Shown: positions 43,635-54,899, numbered from the stretch's first letter. The stretch: DNA of 64,000 nt from Clitoria ternatea (GCA_037962975.1 CM075671.1:39270501-39334500); one strand, 5' to 3'. Numbers and translations: made by a program. The notes: a model not told the origin generated them from the letters alone.

Positions 43635-46600
43635 CTAGCTGTAATAGACACGTAAGTTCTGAGTGTTCCATTTGTTGCGGATTGGAGTTCCATCAAGTTC
43701 TTCCAATCGGTATGACCCTTTTCCAGTCACTTCAGAAACTCTATAAGGACCTTCCCACGTCGGTGCTAGCTTCCCTTGGTGGGCGAATTTATTCCCCACA
43801 CTTGCCTTTCTCAAAACAAGATCTCCGGTGTTGAAAGCTCTGTACTGGACACGTTTATTATACCGGAGTGCTGCCTTTGCTTTTATTACCTGATCTCTGA
43901 CGAAGGCCTCTTCCCTCAACTCCTGAAGGACGTCCAGCTCTGATGCCAAATTGGCGTTGTTATCTTCAGCTGAAAAATACTCCACACGAGTCGATCTTGT
44001 TTGTAACTCCACTGGAATCATCGCCTCAACCCCGTACGTTAGCCGGTATGGGGATTCGTTAGTTGAAGAATGAGGCGTAGTGCGGTATGCCCATAAAACA
44101 TGACATAGCTGGTCAGTCCATCCTCCCTTCGCTTCTCCCAGACGCTTCTTCAACCCCTTTAGTACTTCTCGGTTGGCTACCTCCGCTTGTCCATTGGTTT
44201 GGGGGTGTTCAACAGATGAAAATATCTGGATTATCCCCAGTCCTTCAAGCAAATCCGTGAACTTTTTGTCTGTAAACTGGGTGCCGTTGTCAGTCACAAT
44301 CCGCCCTGGAACCCCGAACCAAGCTATGATATTTTCATACACAAAACGTCTTGTTCGCACAGAAGTGATATGCACTACTGGTTCTGCCTCGATCCACTTG
44401 GTGAAGTAGTCTACCCCCACGATCAAGTATTTGATACCTCCTGGCGCAGTGGGGAATGGGCCCAAAATATCAAGGCCCCACTGGTAGAACGGCCAAGGTA
44501 CAGCAGATGAGGACAGCTCTTGAGCCGGTGTATGGTGGAGATTGGAGAATTTTTGACAAGCGTCGCACTTCCTCACAAAATCTGCAGAATCCTGCTTCAC
44601 AGTGGGCCACCAATATCCAGCCCTGAGGACTTTTCTCATTAAGCTTCGGTCCCCAGCATGGTGCCCACATTGCCCCTCGTGCACCTCCTCCAAAACCGCT
44701 TGAACCTCGTCCTCTCTTAAACACAAAAGATATGGGACAGAGAATCCCCTTTTGTAGAGAATACCATCGACCATAGTAAAATATGGCAGCTCCCTCTTCA
44801 CTCGTCTCCTCTCTTTCTCATCAGTGGGAAGTTGACCATCAGCTAGATAGCGAATATAGGGAATGACCCAAGAATCCTCATATGGATAACTCACCATGAT
44901 AGCGTTCAGAGAAGGGTACAGAGGTATGCTAGGTGATGTCAAAGTGCTTTGAACCACCGTTGTTGTGCTGCCGGGCTGCTTTGTACTTGCCAATCTTGAC
45001 AAGATGTCTGCTCTGGTGTTTTCTTCTCTGGGCACATGCTTGAACTCTAAAACTTCAAATCTTCCCTTCAACTCATTAACACAATTCAAGTACAATTGAA
45101 GTTGCGGCTCCTTAGCTTGGTATTCCCCCTGGATCTGCAAAATCACCAATTGGGAATCACTACACAGTGTGACTGCTGATGCTCCGATGTCAATCGCCGC
45201 ACAGAGACCGGCCAAGCATGCTTCGTATTCAGCTTGGTTGTTAGAGGTTTTGAAATTGAATCGGAGGGAAATTTCTAGGTGCACACCATCATCACTTTCT
45301 ACCACCACACCTGCTCCACAACCTTTGCTATTCGACGATCCATCAACGTAAATGGTCCAATGCGCTCGAGGGGTGGCCGGGTCCGCCCCAATCATCTCCA
45401 CAACAAAATCGGCCAACACTTGCACCTTGATGGCTCCTCGAGGCTCATATGAAATTTCAAATTCAGACAGCTCGATAGACCATTTTATCATCCTTCCAGC
45501 GAGGTCTGGCTTGCTAAGCACTGAACGGAGAGGCAAATCCGTTCTCACCAACACCGGGTGCGCGTGGAAATAGGGCCTCAACCGTCGTGACGCCCACACG
45601 ACTGCTAGAGCAGCTTTCTCAATCTTCTGATACCTTCCTTCCGCTCCCTGAAACGTCTTACTAGTAAAGTACACCGGCCTCTGTCCTTCAGGTGTTTCTT
45701 TAACCAAGGCCACGCCTAGGGCTTCATCAGAGATTGCTAAGTACAAGATCAAAGTCTCACCGGGGTCAGGCTTGACCAAAATTGGTGGACTCGAGAGAAC
45801 GGCCTTGAGCTGCTGGAAGGCCTGTTCTTGCTCCTCTCCCCATTCAAAACTCTTGTGTTTCTTCAACGCCTTATACAAAGGAAGGGATCTGTGCGCCATC
45901 TTGGGCATGAAACGGGCTAGAGCGGCCACTTTCCCATTCAACGATTGGACCTCCCTCAGACTCTTAGGGCTCTGCATGTCTAGGATTGCTTGACACTTCC
46001 CAGGGTTAGCCTCAATGCCTCGTTGGGTCAACATAAATCCCAAGAATTTCCCAGTTGGAACGGCAAAAGTGCATTTTAAGGGGTTTAACCTCATGTTGTA
46101 CTGCCGAAGCCTAGTGAAGACTTGGCGCAGATCTTCAATATGGTCTCCTCCAGCGGGCGTTTTGGCTATAATATCATCAATATAAACTTAGAGTAGCCTT
46201 GTATGCATCCCTTCAAAGACTTTGTTAATCATGCGCTGATAGGTAGCGCCGGCGTTCTTCAATCCAAAAGGCATGACGGTGTAGCAGAAAACACCGCGGT
46301 CATTGATGAAGGCAGTTTTATCCTGGTCTCCCTCCCACATCAGAATCTGGTTATACCCCGAATAGGTATCCATGAAACTGAGGTATTGGTAACTAGATGA
46401 ATCATCCACCATGCGATCAATGTTGGGCAGGGGATATGGATCTTTGGGGTAGCAACGGTTAAGATCCACATAATCTGTGCACATCCTCCATTTGCCATTA
46501 GCCTTCTGCACCATGACCACATTAGAAAGCCAAGATGAGTAGCGTATCTCCCTTATAAAGCCTGCTGTCAACAACTCCTCTGTCTGCTCGCAAGCCGCCC

Positions 46601-47636
46601 TCTGCTTCTCCGGTCCCAACCTCCTCTTCTTCTGGGCCACTGGTCTTGTTTCAGGATACACTGCAAGCTTGTGGCAACAGAAATCAGGGTCCATCCCAGG
46701 CATGTCTGCTGCTGTCCATGCGAAAAGATCTTTGAACTCCTGCAAAAGGGCTAATAAGCGTTGCTCCATAGCAAACTCCAGCTTATCGTTGATGTGCGTG
46801 ACCTTTTCTGGGGAATCTCCTAATACAACATCCCTGGAACCATCATCCGGTGTGGGCTTAGAGGGATTGAGTGGATCAATCTTTAATTCCGCTCTGGGGT
46901 CCAGGTCAATGAGACTGACGGACCCTGCCGCTGTTCCTCCGTCGTTCAGCTTCCTCTTCTTGTTGAATGCTTCCAACTTAACCATGTTGAGGCTCAGGTT
47001 ATAACAATATCGAGCCATCTCCTGATCACCACGGAGAGAGGACACACCGTTGTCCTTATCAATGAATTTGATCAAGAGATGAGGAGTGGATACAATTGCT
47101 TCCATCGCGTTCAGTGTTGGACGGCCTATGATACCGTTGTATGGGGATTCCACGTCAATCACCAGAATTCTTGACTTGACCGTTCTCGCACCAGGCTCCC
47201 CTTCAAAAGAAATCAAAGTGTCAAGGTACCCCTTGGTGGGTTGCTTGGCTCCATTAAACGCTGTGAGTTCTTGTGTGTAGGGTTGTAAATCTGCGTCATT
47301 GAAACCCATTCGTTTGAAACAATTATAAAAGATAACATCACAAGAACTTCCCTGATCGACGAGGATCCTTTTGACATCCTTGTTGGCTATGACTGCCACG
47401 ATAACTACCGCATCATCACCTCCTGGAATTGTTGGGCCAAAGTCATCATCAGTAAATGACACCGTCGGAGCTGTCATACCGTCCCTGAAAGGGCGGTTAT
47501 CCCTCGGTTTGCCCTGGACAGACAAAACCATCCTATGGTGATTCTTCCGTGCTGTGATTGATGCTCCACCTCCCGCAAATCCTCCAGCTATCATCTCGAT
47601 CACTTCTCGTCTGCCCTGCCTCTGCTGCTGGGGCAT
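43635..47636 (-). pseudogene. pol: Tat Gypsy pol (protease, RT, two RNases H, integrase), one stop
   Basis: Reads from 47636 down to 43635 in one register, broken only by TAA at 46187-46185, five residues before the RT catalytic YIDD. Order: retropepsin-like protease with VDQGSSCDVIF (near 47370-47340); RT (NGKWRMCTDYVDLNRCYPKD, FMDTYSGYNQI, MPFGLKNAGATYQRMI); first RNase H (ALAVVWASRRLRPYF); second, plant-type RNase H with D of YVDGSSNSKGCGAG, E of NNQAEYEA and D of LCSDSQL; integrase zinc region (H...H, CDACQKF) and DDE core (GLDILGP, VTDNGTQF, NGQAEVANRE). The double RNase H identifies the Tat lineage. The stop makes this copy defective. Confidence 0.9.
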
Positions 47637-47645
47637 GTTATTTTG

Positions 47646-49096
47646 TTAGGCACCTTCAACAATCACTACTCCCTTCTGCTTCTCAGCTGCAGTGAACCTC
47701 CTTGCTGGATTACGTGTATTATCATCTTCGTCATCAGGATCTCTATTCCTTTTTTCCATCCTCTGAGGCTCGTCCACCGATTTCTCCTTAAACAAATACT
47801 GCTTCAGCTTTCCCTCCCGAAGGAGAGTTTCCACCGTATTCTTTAATGCCTTGCACTCATCAGTATTGTGCCCTGTTTGTTCATGGAAAGTGCAGTACTT
47901 ACGTGGGTTACCACCCCTCTTGACTGGGGCTGGCTTCCTTATACCAAAGACGTTCAGCGTTGGCCAACCAACCTCCCTCATGATTTATGAATGCCTGGTA
48001 TTCAACGGAGCATAGTTGTCGAACGATGAAACACGCCTATCTCGTGGATGCGGGCGAGTGTTTACAAAGTCTTCTCTAAAGGCATGCTTCTCAGGCCTCA
48101 CTCTCTCCTTTTCTCTCCGTGGCTGCTGAGTGGGTGCAGAAGGCTTCATTCTTGTTGCAGTTGCCTCTAGATGCATCTCTATGCCCACGTACTTGGAAGC
48201 TTTCCTTCGAAACTCCTCGAAGGTTGTAGGGGGCTCTTTGCCAAAGATAGGGCAAAGGCTAAACCAGGTTGAAGAGCTTCCACTACAATATGGAGTTGTA
48301 TGGCCTCTGTGAGGTTGGGGACCAAAGCAGCCTCCTTATAAAACCTTTTCAAGAACTCCTTAAGAGTTTCAGTTTCTCCCTGCCTTATCTGGGCCAGGGT
48401 GTGAGAAGTTCTTGGGATATCCCTAGAGATGACAAAATGGCTTTCGAATGCAGCAGCCATTTCCTCCCAAGAGTCTATAGATCCTGAGGGTAAGCTTTTA
48501 AACCAGCTGAGAGCCTTCTCCGTCAGTGTTCTTGGGAACATCCTGCACATAACATCTTCATCTGCTCCCAAATACAAAGCTTCATACACATAAGCATCCA
48601 AATGCTTAGTGGGGTCGGTTTCTCCATTATACTTTCCTATCGACAGTGGCTGAGTTGTTTGCAAATGTTTCGGGATGATGATGCTCATCAGCCTTCTTGA
48701 GAAAGGGACACTAAGCTTGTACGTCCCTGAAGTCACCACCGCCTGCTCTCTTTTCCTGGCACTGACTCTATCACCAGAGTCTTGCGTCTGCTCTCTCTCT
48801 TCATATGTGGGGATCTTCGAATATTGGAGGGTCGTGGATCTATCCCTCGCTGATGCATGATGAGCATCCTCTGCATGGGACGCTGCCCTGTCCCCAGCTC
48901 CTCCTCTCTCCCGCTTCAACTCCATCAGCTCCTCCCTAAGTTACCTGATAACCTCATCGCGAGGATCAGGCGTTTGCACTTGCACCATCCTCCGGGTTTG
49001 ATTTACAGAGGACTCAAAGACGAGTCTCCTTCCAGTTTGTTGATGGGTCACATCCTCCACGTGACCATCAACGAAATCTCTCCCATCATCTTCCAT
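47646..49096 (-). pseudogene. gag: Tat Gypsy gag, broken
   Basis: The first Met is at 49096 (MEDDGRDFVDGHVEDV). The retrotransposon gag domain reads YNGETDPTKHLDAYVYEALY, then FPRTLTEKALSWFKSLPSGS and TLKEFLKRFYKEAALVP. A zinc-finger-like YCTFHEQTGHNTDECKAL lies near 47905-47850. Lesions: TAA at 48943-48941, a frameshift at about 48180-48240, TAA at 47984-47982 and TAA at 47645-47643. The last may be the natural gag end, since pro-pol follows in the same register; the others are inactivating. The primer site and LTR lie about 45-60 bases upstream. Confidence 0.85.
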
Positions 49097-49136
49097 CGTG
49101 ACAACCAAACTTTTGCGAAAATGGGAATAACTCTAA

Positions 49137-49158
49137 CGAGTCCCACTGGGCGTGCCAA
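49137..49158 (-). other. Gypsy primer-binding region
   Basis: The minus strand reads TTGGCACGCCCAGTGGGACT directly after the 5' LTR. It resembles primer sites of plant Tat elements; I do not assign the tRNA. Confidence 0.6.
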
Positions 49159-49961
49159 TGAACTGGTCTGGACCGGGGTCTAGGATCCGGTGTGGGACCA
49201 GCCACAAGAGTATAGGTGTATTTAGGGTTTGCACACCGGAACAGTGTATATCCGATGTATTAATCCGGTCTCTCAGTGGGATAGGCCGGTCTTGTTGTCC
49301 TGGAGATCCTTCACACCAACGTTTCGCGTTGTAGGGGGGCGAAAGGTGGTGCCACCTGCGAAGATTCTCCGACGCTCAAGTTAGAAGAGTGTAAGAACTC
49401 AGTGAATGCTCAAGCGAAGTAACAGTAAAGTGTGAGATAGAATAACGATACCATGTATGTGTATTGAAACGAGCTATTTATAGTTGTACGTGAGAAAATG
49501 AGTCGTTGGGTACAGGTGGGTCCCTTAGCTCTGATAGCGTGTATATTATGTCAATCAGGGTGGCTCAACTCTCAGAATGTGTCAGGAGGGTAGGTCAATT
49601 AGCAGAGTACGATCCTCTAGGAAGTGGAGAGGATAATCACCTTTTTTGCATAATCTGCTGACACATCCACTTGTTTTCTGAGGCCATTGACGTGACGTAT
49701 TTTGCTACATACAGTATCTTCGCTGATAAGTTATTAGGGGCTCTTATCTTGCTGTGACTGAAAAGCCAACAGTTATATAAATGTCCTGTGAAAATGAACA
49801 AAGATCCGTTATAGAGAAGATAAGTGGGGCAGTCGTGAGATGAGGACGGACGGCCAGACATTGGATATCCGGTGTGGTAAAGTTGAACCAGGACACCGGT
49901 TTTCCTTATATGAGGTCAGTCTGACGTCACAAGAATGGGGGCCGGTATCCAGACCGGATCA
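49159..49961 (-). repeat. Gypsy 5' LTR (right copy)
   Basis: 803 bp; on the minus strand it starts TGATCCGG and ends CAGTTCA. It is followed on the plus strand by TTATT inside an ATT microsatellite. Confidence 0.93.
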
Positions 49962-49966
49962 TTATT

Positions 49967-50613
49967 ATTATTATTATTATTATTATTTTGGTATCCTATA
50001 ATAAAGCAAAAATTTAAGCAATTTTTAACAGAGAAAAGCCAAAATAGAGGAACCCAAAACAGAGAGGGAGGTAAAAAAAATAAAAAACTTACTTGAAGAA
50101 AAAAAGAGGACACTCTGATATAAAATAACACAGGAGGATGGACCACCAACAAACGCACAAATGGACCACACAAATCTGCCAGCAGCTTACGAAGAGCAGT
50201 GGAAACGTGGAAGCATAAAGCGTAAGAACAAAGAGCACAATGGAAAATAAAACGTTGGAAAGAACAACAAATGAAAAGTTATTAGAAACAAAAGTTCTAG
50301 AAGCTTATTACAAAAGTCTAAAAAGTCAGCCAATAAAATTAATAAAAAAATGGTACACACGGAGAAGAGCAAAAGCTAAAAGCAATATTAGCAAAAAGTT
50401 AAAAATTTTGCTTCCTTTCATGGTGCCAAGGGTCCTGCGCGTTGAAAAACATTTCACTAATGTCTGCGGTTCAAACACCCAACCGCAGACAATAGTATTG
50501 TCAGCGTTTAATAAACGAACCGCATATAATACTCTAGTTTTTTCATCAAAGTCAGCGGTTCTGCCCAACCGCTGACAATACTGGCGCTTCCTTTTTCATT
50601 TTCTGTTGTAGTG
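49967..50613. other. CACTA-2 right end
   Basis: An ATT microsatellite, about 450 bases of unassigned non-coding DNA, then subterminal motifs (GTCTGCGGTT, AACCGCAGAC, GTCAGCGGTT, AACCGCTGACA between 50463 and 50580) and the terminal inverted repeat ending at 50613. Confidence 0.8.
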
Positions 50614-50700
50614 ATTGTGAGGATGATATTTTTTGGGAGAAGACCATTATTTCATTAAATGAAATAATACTTATGGCTGAATCAATTAACAGGTATTAAT
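50614..50700 (+). pseudogene. hAT relic resumes after CACTA-2
   Basis: GAGGATGATATTTTTTGGGA (50620-50639) matches the copy at about 24270-24290 before CACTA-2, which confirms that CACTA-2 split the relic. No hAT C-terminal dimerisation domain could be read downstream. Confidence 0.7.
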
Positions 50701-52363
50701 ATTATCAACTCTTATCGTTTATTGGCAATTTTATGTATGCTTTTATGATAACTATTTAACTATGTTTAGTGTTTATCTTAATCAGGTCATTTTTTGGAGT
50801 GATTTCAAGACATAAGGTCTTACTCAATCAATATTTAGGTATAATGTATTTGCATTTTATTTAATAATTATAGTGCAATATGTATTTTTGATTAAATTAT
50901 AAATAAGGTCAACACTAACTATTTCTTTCTATCATTTTTGTAGATAGGTTCATGTTTTGATGCAAAGGAATTAAAAATTTTAAAATTTTTTAATGTTATA
51001 ATTTGATTACTTGGCCTTGGTCTATATTGTCTTTATTTTGTTTTGGATTTATTGCTTGGCCTTGGTATATACGGTCTTTATTTTGTTTTAGATTTATTTT
51101 ATGCATATATTAGGCATATTTTGGATTAGGTATTTATATTGTGCTACAAACTACATAAACTATTTCACTATTTTAGGCTTTAATTTTTGGATACTTGTGC
51201 TTGTACAAATTAAGCACATTAGTATTTAGATATTGCCATAAAGTATTTCAGATATTATTGCTACTATGATAATTAAGTTTTAATACTGTTTGTTTGTTCA
51301 TTTTTTTATATGTTGTAATATATTATTTGTTATGTTTTGGATAATGGATGTCATTGTTAGTGTGTTAATTGATTTGAAAATTTTATACTTCAGATTTTTA
51401 AAAATTATGAAATAAGATAAACGAAAACTTCTTGAAATTGCCCAACAGAGACCCAAATTTTTAAATTGATATAAAATAAAAGAAAATATACAAGCTTAGA
51501 ATTTGAATTGGCCCAAATAAGGCCCAAATAGAATCAGAAAGGTTAAAAATAATTAAAAAACATGAGCAAAAATTTTGGGCTGAATACTTGAATGGGTTAA
51601 TAAAGGCCCAAACCGATAACTCGCCTATCAAACCCGCAACTCGAATAATCTATAACCCAATAAACCCAAAAGCCCACCCAGTAAAAAATGGGCCTATTTT
51701 TTTAATTTCAGACTTTGGTCGGGTTAAGCCATTTTAGGCTCGAATCTGACCTGACTGCCTGATGCTGAGTCCTACCAATAAGTGGGGAAGAACACAATAG
51801 AATGTAGTGTCTTATGGATGATGTCATTTTATTTTTAAAACATGACTAAATACAATAAAAATAAATATAAATACTAAACATAATTATACATTAAAACTCA
51901 CGAACTCCAAACATATTTAATTAAAAAATAATTATATTGACAATGTTTGATATGTATAATAAAACAATGAAAAAGTAAAAATTAGATATATACCTTTTTT
52001 AAGTCATGTGACTTTTTAAAAAATCGCATGCTCAATATATATTATAATCTCGACCATTCATGATAAAATCTAATGGTTAAGATTTATTCATCTCTCTCAC
52101 CTAGTATAATATTTCTCATATGATAAGATCTAATGATTCAGATTTAGGTGAGAGTGAGGGCAGTAAATCTTGGCCGTACAACCATACATGGATGGTTATG
52201 ATTAAAAGATTTTTAAATCACATAATCTCTTAAAAATTCACATGACCTTTTAAAAAACTCACATGATCGATATATTTTAATCTCAACCATTCATAATAAG
52301 ATCTAATGGTTCAAATTAATTACATTCACTCTCATATAAGAGAGTCTTTCTCATATGATACAT

Positions 52364-52400
<37 letters not shown>

Positions 52401-52996
52401 TGAGAGAGATATAATAAACATATCAAGTAAAAGCAATGTGATATAATGAGAGAAAAAATTAATTAGGATCATTATATTTTATTTTAATAGTGAAAAATAA
52501 AAATAAAAATAAAAATAAAAATGCACATGACATTATTTTTAAGTGGTTATATAAATAATAACTAATTCCTAATGAAGATATTGACAATTCATATATGGTA
52601 TTGTGACCTAGATTTATTCCTCTTTAATTTTTAAATAAGAATTATTCTCGTTCATATACCCTTACACATACATATCATATGTGACATTTTCAACGTAGTC
52701 TAATTGAAACCACGTAAATTAATTGCTTTCATAATTTTAATTAAGATTTGTTCTCATTTCACATACACATACTCATGCACACGCATACACATACGTAAAG
52801 ACACACATGTGTAGATACATCCACATATAAACACGTACAGATATAAAAAATATTAAGTGAGCTTATTGTGAGAAACAAGTATTGCGATTATTGGTAATAA
52901 TTTTTTATTATTCTAAGATCAAATAAGTAACCATACAATATAAGATAACTGGCATAATCTTTTGCCAATTAAATAACTCTAGGTGTAGCCTCTAAT
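50701..52996. other. AT-rich intergenic DNA
   Basis: No gene seen. Contains two diverged direct copies of a segment with ACCATTCAT(G/A)ATAA, AATCTAATGGTT and TTTCTCATATGATA (about 51990-52125 and 52220-52365), a TA microsatellite (52367-52400) and an AAAAT minisatellite (about 52490-52522). Confidence 0.6.
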
Positions 52997-53494
52997 TGTA
53001 ACGCCCCGGCCGCTTTTCAAGAATGAATGACTCTCCCCACAGACCAACACGAGACCTTTCCAATGTGCTTTTGTCCTCACTTACACACTTCCCGAGAAAT
53101 TCCCAAGAGGTCACCCATCCCAGAATTACTCCAAGTTAAGCACGTTTAACTTTGGAGTCGTTAAGTGATAGACCACCGAAAAGGCTAATGCCTTTGTTGG
53201 TATAGGTAGTACGAATTCATTTCTTTAAGCTATCCTTGACTATATAGTCCCATACCTATACAGTCTTTAGATCCCTCTCATTTTGGTATGTATTCAATTC
53301 GTTCATGTGTCCTTCCCACTAGAAGCCTGCCAGGAGCCGCTCCTTGTCCGTGCCTATGCACCGACGATCACTCTCTACCCTCAACAGTGCCCGGGATGTC
53401 ATATTCCCCGCTGGAAGCCTGCCAGGAGCTGCTCCTTGTCCGTGCCCATGCACCGACGATCACTCCCCGCCCTTAACAGCGCCGGAATGTCACA
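52997..53494 (-). repeat. Cassandra LTR, left copy
   Basis: About 498 bp. Has a 5S-like block near 53095-53158 (minus strand) and, near the other end, an internal tandem duplication of about 90 bp (AAGCCTGCCAGGAGC ... CACCGACGATCACTC twice, 53320-53490) that makes the LTR longer than usual for the family. Confidence 0.88.
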
Positions 53495-53564
53495 TGCCCA
53501 CTAGCTTCCGCCTGGTTCATCCCCGAACCATACCATACTAGGAGAGGCTAGGCTCTGATACCAC

Positions 53565-54059
53565 TGAAACGCCCCGGCCGCTTTTCAGGAATGAACGACT
53601 CTCCCCACAGACCAACACGAGACCTTTCCAATGTGCTTTTGTCCTCACACACACTTCCCGAGAACTTCCCAGGAGGTCACCCATCCCAGAATTACTCCAA
53701 GTTAAGCACGCTTAACTTTGGAGTACTTAAGTGATAGACCACCGAAAAGGCTAATGCATTTGTTGGTATAGGTAGTACGAATTCATTTCTTTAAGCTATC
53801 CTCGACTGTATAGTCCCATACCTATATAGTCTTTGGATCCCTCTCATTCTGGTATGTATTCGTTTTGTTCATGTGTCCCTCCCACTGGAAGCCTGCCAGG
53901 AGCCGCTCCTTGTCCGTGCCTATGCACCGGCGATCACTCCCCGCCCTTAACAGTGCTCGGGATGTCACATTCCCCGCTGGAAGCTGCCAGGAGATGCTCC
54001 TTGTCTGTGTCCATGCACCGACGATCACTCCCCGTCCTCAACAGTGTCGGGATGTCACA
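53565..54059 (-). repeat. Cassandra LTR, right copy
   Basis: About 495 bp and collinear with the left copy, including the ~90-bp internal duplication, so that duplication predates insertion of this copy. Confidence 0.88.
53663..53725 (-). ncRNA. 5S rRNA-like segment in the Cassandra LTR
   Basis: The minus strand reads AGTTAAGCGTGCTT (5S box A) and then GGGATGGGTGACCTCCTGGG and AAGTTC (box C). The first third of 5S RNA is missing and the spacing is altered, so this is not a functional ribosomal gene, but the internal polymerase III promoter boxes are well kept. The left LTR has a poorer copy (AACGTGCTT, CTCTTGGG). Confidence 0.85.
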
Positions 54060-54795
54060 CTAATAACCTCCTAAACATAGGGTCTACCATTATATCCACC
54101 TCCAAGCATACCTCATCTAAGTATACCACCACTAGGCGGCCCACCATCAGGTGCTCCACCACCAGGCGCTTCACCACCATGGGATCTCCCCCTAGGTGCT
54201 CCATGACTAGAGGGGCCACTTCCTGGTGCTCCACCAACAGGGGGCCACCACCAGGGGGGCCACCACTAAGGGGACCACCACTAGGGGCTCCACCACCAGG
54301 TGCGGCACCGCCAGGTGCTCCACCACCAAGTGCGCCATCGCTAGGCGCTCTACCACCAGGAGCACCACCACCAGGGGCTCCACCACCAGGGGGACCACCA
54401 TTGGGGGCTCCACCACCAGGAGCACCACCACCAGGGGCTCCACCACCAGGGGAGCCACCACCAGGCGCTCCACCGCTAGGCGCTCTACCACTAGGAGCAC
54501 CACCACCAGGAGCACCACCACCAGGTGCACCACTATCAGGCGCACCACTGCCAGGTGTGTCAGATGCTCCACCACTAGATGTACCACTACCGGGCATGCC
54601 ACCAACACCAGGTAAACCACCAGTAGAACCTCCCATGAATGGCGGCCAACCAAATCTAGGATAGAAAAAGCAATTTGTTGATGAATAAGCACCAACTTCC
54701 TTGGGAGTTTCGGGCAAGTTCCTAGCGGCCATCACTAAAGTGAGAGGAGCAATGACCATAAGGGTAAGAATGAGTGAGGCTTCCCCTGAAATCAT
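54055..54795 (-). CDS. Secreted glycine-rich protein, C-terminus altered by Cassandra
   Basis: 246 residues. Residues 1-22 form a signal peptide (LILTLMVIAPLTLVMA, likely cut before ARNLPETPKE). A short conserved-looking region follows (SSTNCFFYPRFGWPPFMGG), then a GGGAP/GGAPG repeat (about residues 60-165) and a Val/Leu/Glu-rich tail. It resembles putative cell-wall proteins of plants; no enzyme motif. A TATA box (complement of 54881-54887) sits about 90 bases before the ATG, and this is the only host-like gene in the window. The stop TGA (54057-54055) is supplied by the LTR end. Without the insertion the frame would read on as RRLLEATPRVI and stop, so the last residues were replaced by one valine. 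Frame and homology were judged by eye. Confidence 0.7.
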   Translation of the reverse strand: MISGEASLILTLMVIAPLTLVMAARNLPETPKEVGAYSSTNCFFYPRFGWPPFMGGSTGGLPGVGGMPGSGTSSGGASDTPGSGAPDSGAPGGGAPGGGAPSGRAPSGGAPGGGSPGGGAPGGGAPGGGAPNGGPPGGGAPGGGAPGGRAPSDGALGGGAPGGAAPGGGAPSGGPLSGGPPGGGPLLVEHQEVAPLVMEHLGGDPMVVKRLVVEHLMVGRLVVVYLDEVCLEVDIMVDPMFRRLLV

Positions 54796-54880
54796 TTTTC
54801 AAGACAAAATCAGAATCAAATGAGATGAATTATTCGCTAATGAGAGAACAATGTGAGAATTGGTGTGAAAAGGGTGATCT

Positions 54881-54887
54881 ATTTATA
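54881..54887 (-). promoter_or_regulatory. TATA box of the glycine-rich gene
   Basis: The minus strand reads CCTTATAAATAGATCACC. It is at a normal distance for a start site near 54850 and a leader of about 60 bases. Confidence 0.55.
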
Positions 54888-54899
54888 AGGAAGAAATTA

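Larger units (their letters stand above)
29896..49961 (-). mobile_element. Ty3/Gypsy Tat-lineage LTR retrotransposon
   Basis: Near-identical LTRs at 29896-30697 and 49159-49961, with TTATT on both outer sides (29891-29895 and 49962-49966). gag-pol is on the minus strand, so the right LTR is the 5' one: the primer-binding region follows it (TTGGCACGCCCAGTGGGAC, minus, 49158-49140) and a purine stretch (AGCTAGGGGATAGA, minus) precedes the left LTR. A second, plant-type RNase H after the first one is the mark of the Tat lineage. A spliced extra gene on the opposite strand lies between pol and the 3' LTR. Without the nested Copia it is about 11.9 kb. Confidence 0.93.
24458..50613 (-). mobile_element. 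CACTA-2 with nested Gypsy and Copia elements
   Basis: The left end CACTACTACAAAAAAAGCC starts at 24458; the right end is the inverted GTTGTAGTG finishing at 50613. The flanks are ATT on both sides (24455-24457 and 50614-50616). Subterminal motifs are GTCAGCGGTT/AACCGCTGAC, unlike the GCGAC motifs of CACTA-1, so the two belong to different subfamilies. Without the 20-kb Gypsy insertion (plus its 5-bp duplication) it is about 6.1 kb and contains one broken TNP2 gene on the minus strand and no recognisable TnpA gene. Confidence 0.92.
52997..54059 (-). mobile_element. Cassandra TRIM (5S-carrying miniature LTR retrotransposon)
   Basis: Two LTRs (52997-53494 and 53565-54059) flank only 70 bases. 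The target duplication is CTAAT (52992-52996 and 54060-54064). On the minus strand GTGGTATCAGAGCC follows the right LTR (53564-53551), the initiator Met tRNA primer site, and a purine-rich stretch precedes the left one. Each LTR holds a 5S rRNA-like block, the defining trait of Cassandra. There is no coding capacity, so movement must rely on other elements. The LTRs differ by many small changes, so it is not very recent. Confidence 0.92.

Noticed and set aside
48857..49334. Plus-strand ORFs over gag start and right LTR
   Set aside because: Antisense to gag, with the LTR part repeated at the left LTR; no domain.
53283..53541. Overlapping ORFs in the Cassandra LTR
   Set aside because: They fall in the ~90-bp duplicated LTR segment, are present in three frames and match nothing.
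53000..53760. Genuine 5S rRNA gene(s)
   Set aside because: Only part of 5S is present, inside LTRs with target duplication, primer site and purine tract; it is Cassandra.
54226..54695. Other ORFs across the glycine-rich region (TTRG-rich, VVEPLVV-rich, PPGAPP-rich)
   Set aside because: Shadow frames of the GGGAP repeat; the minus frame with signal peptide and upstream TATA is the supported one.
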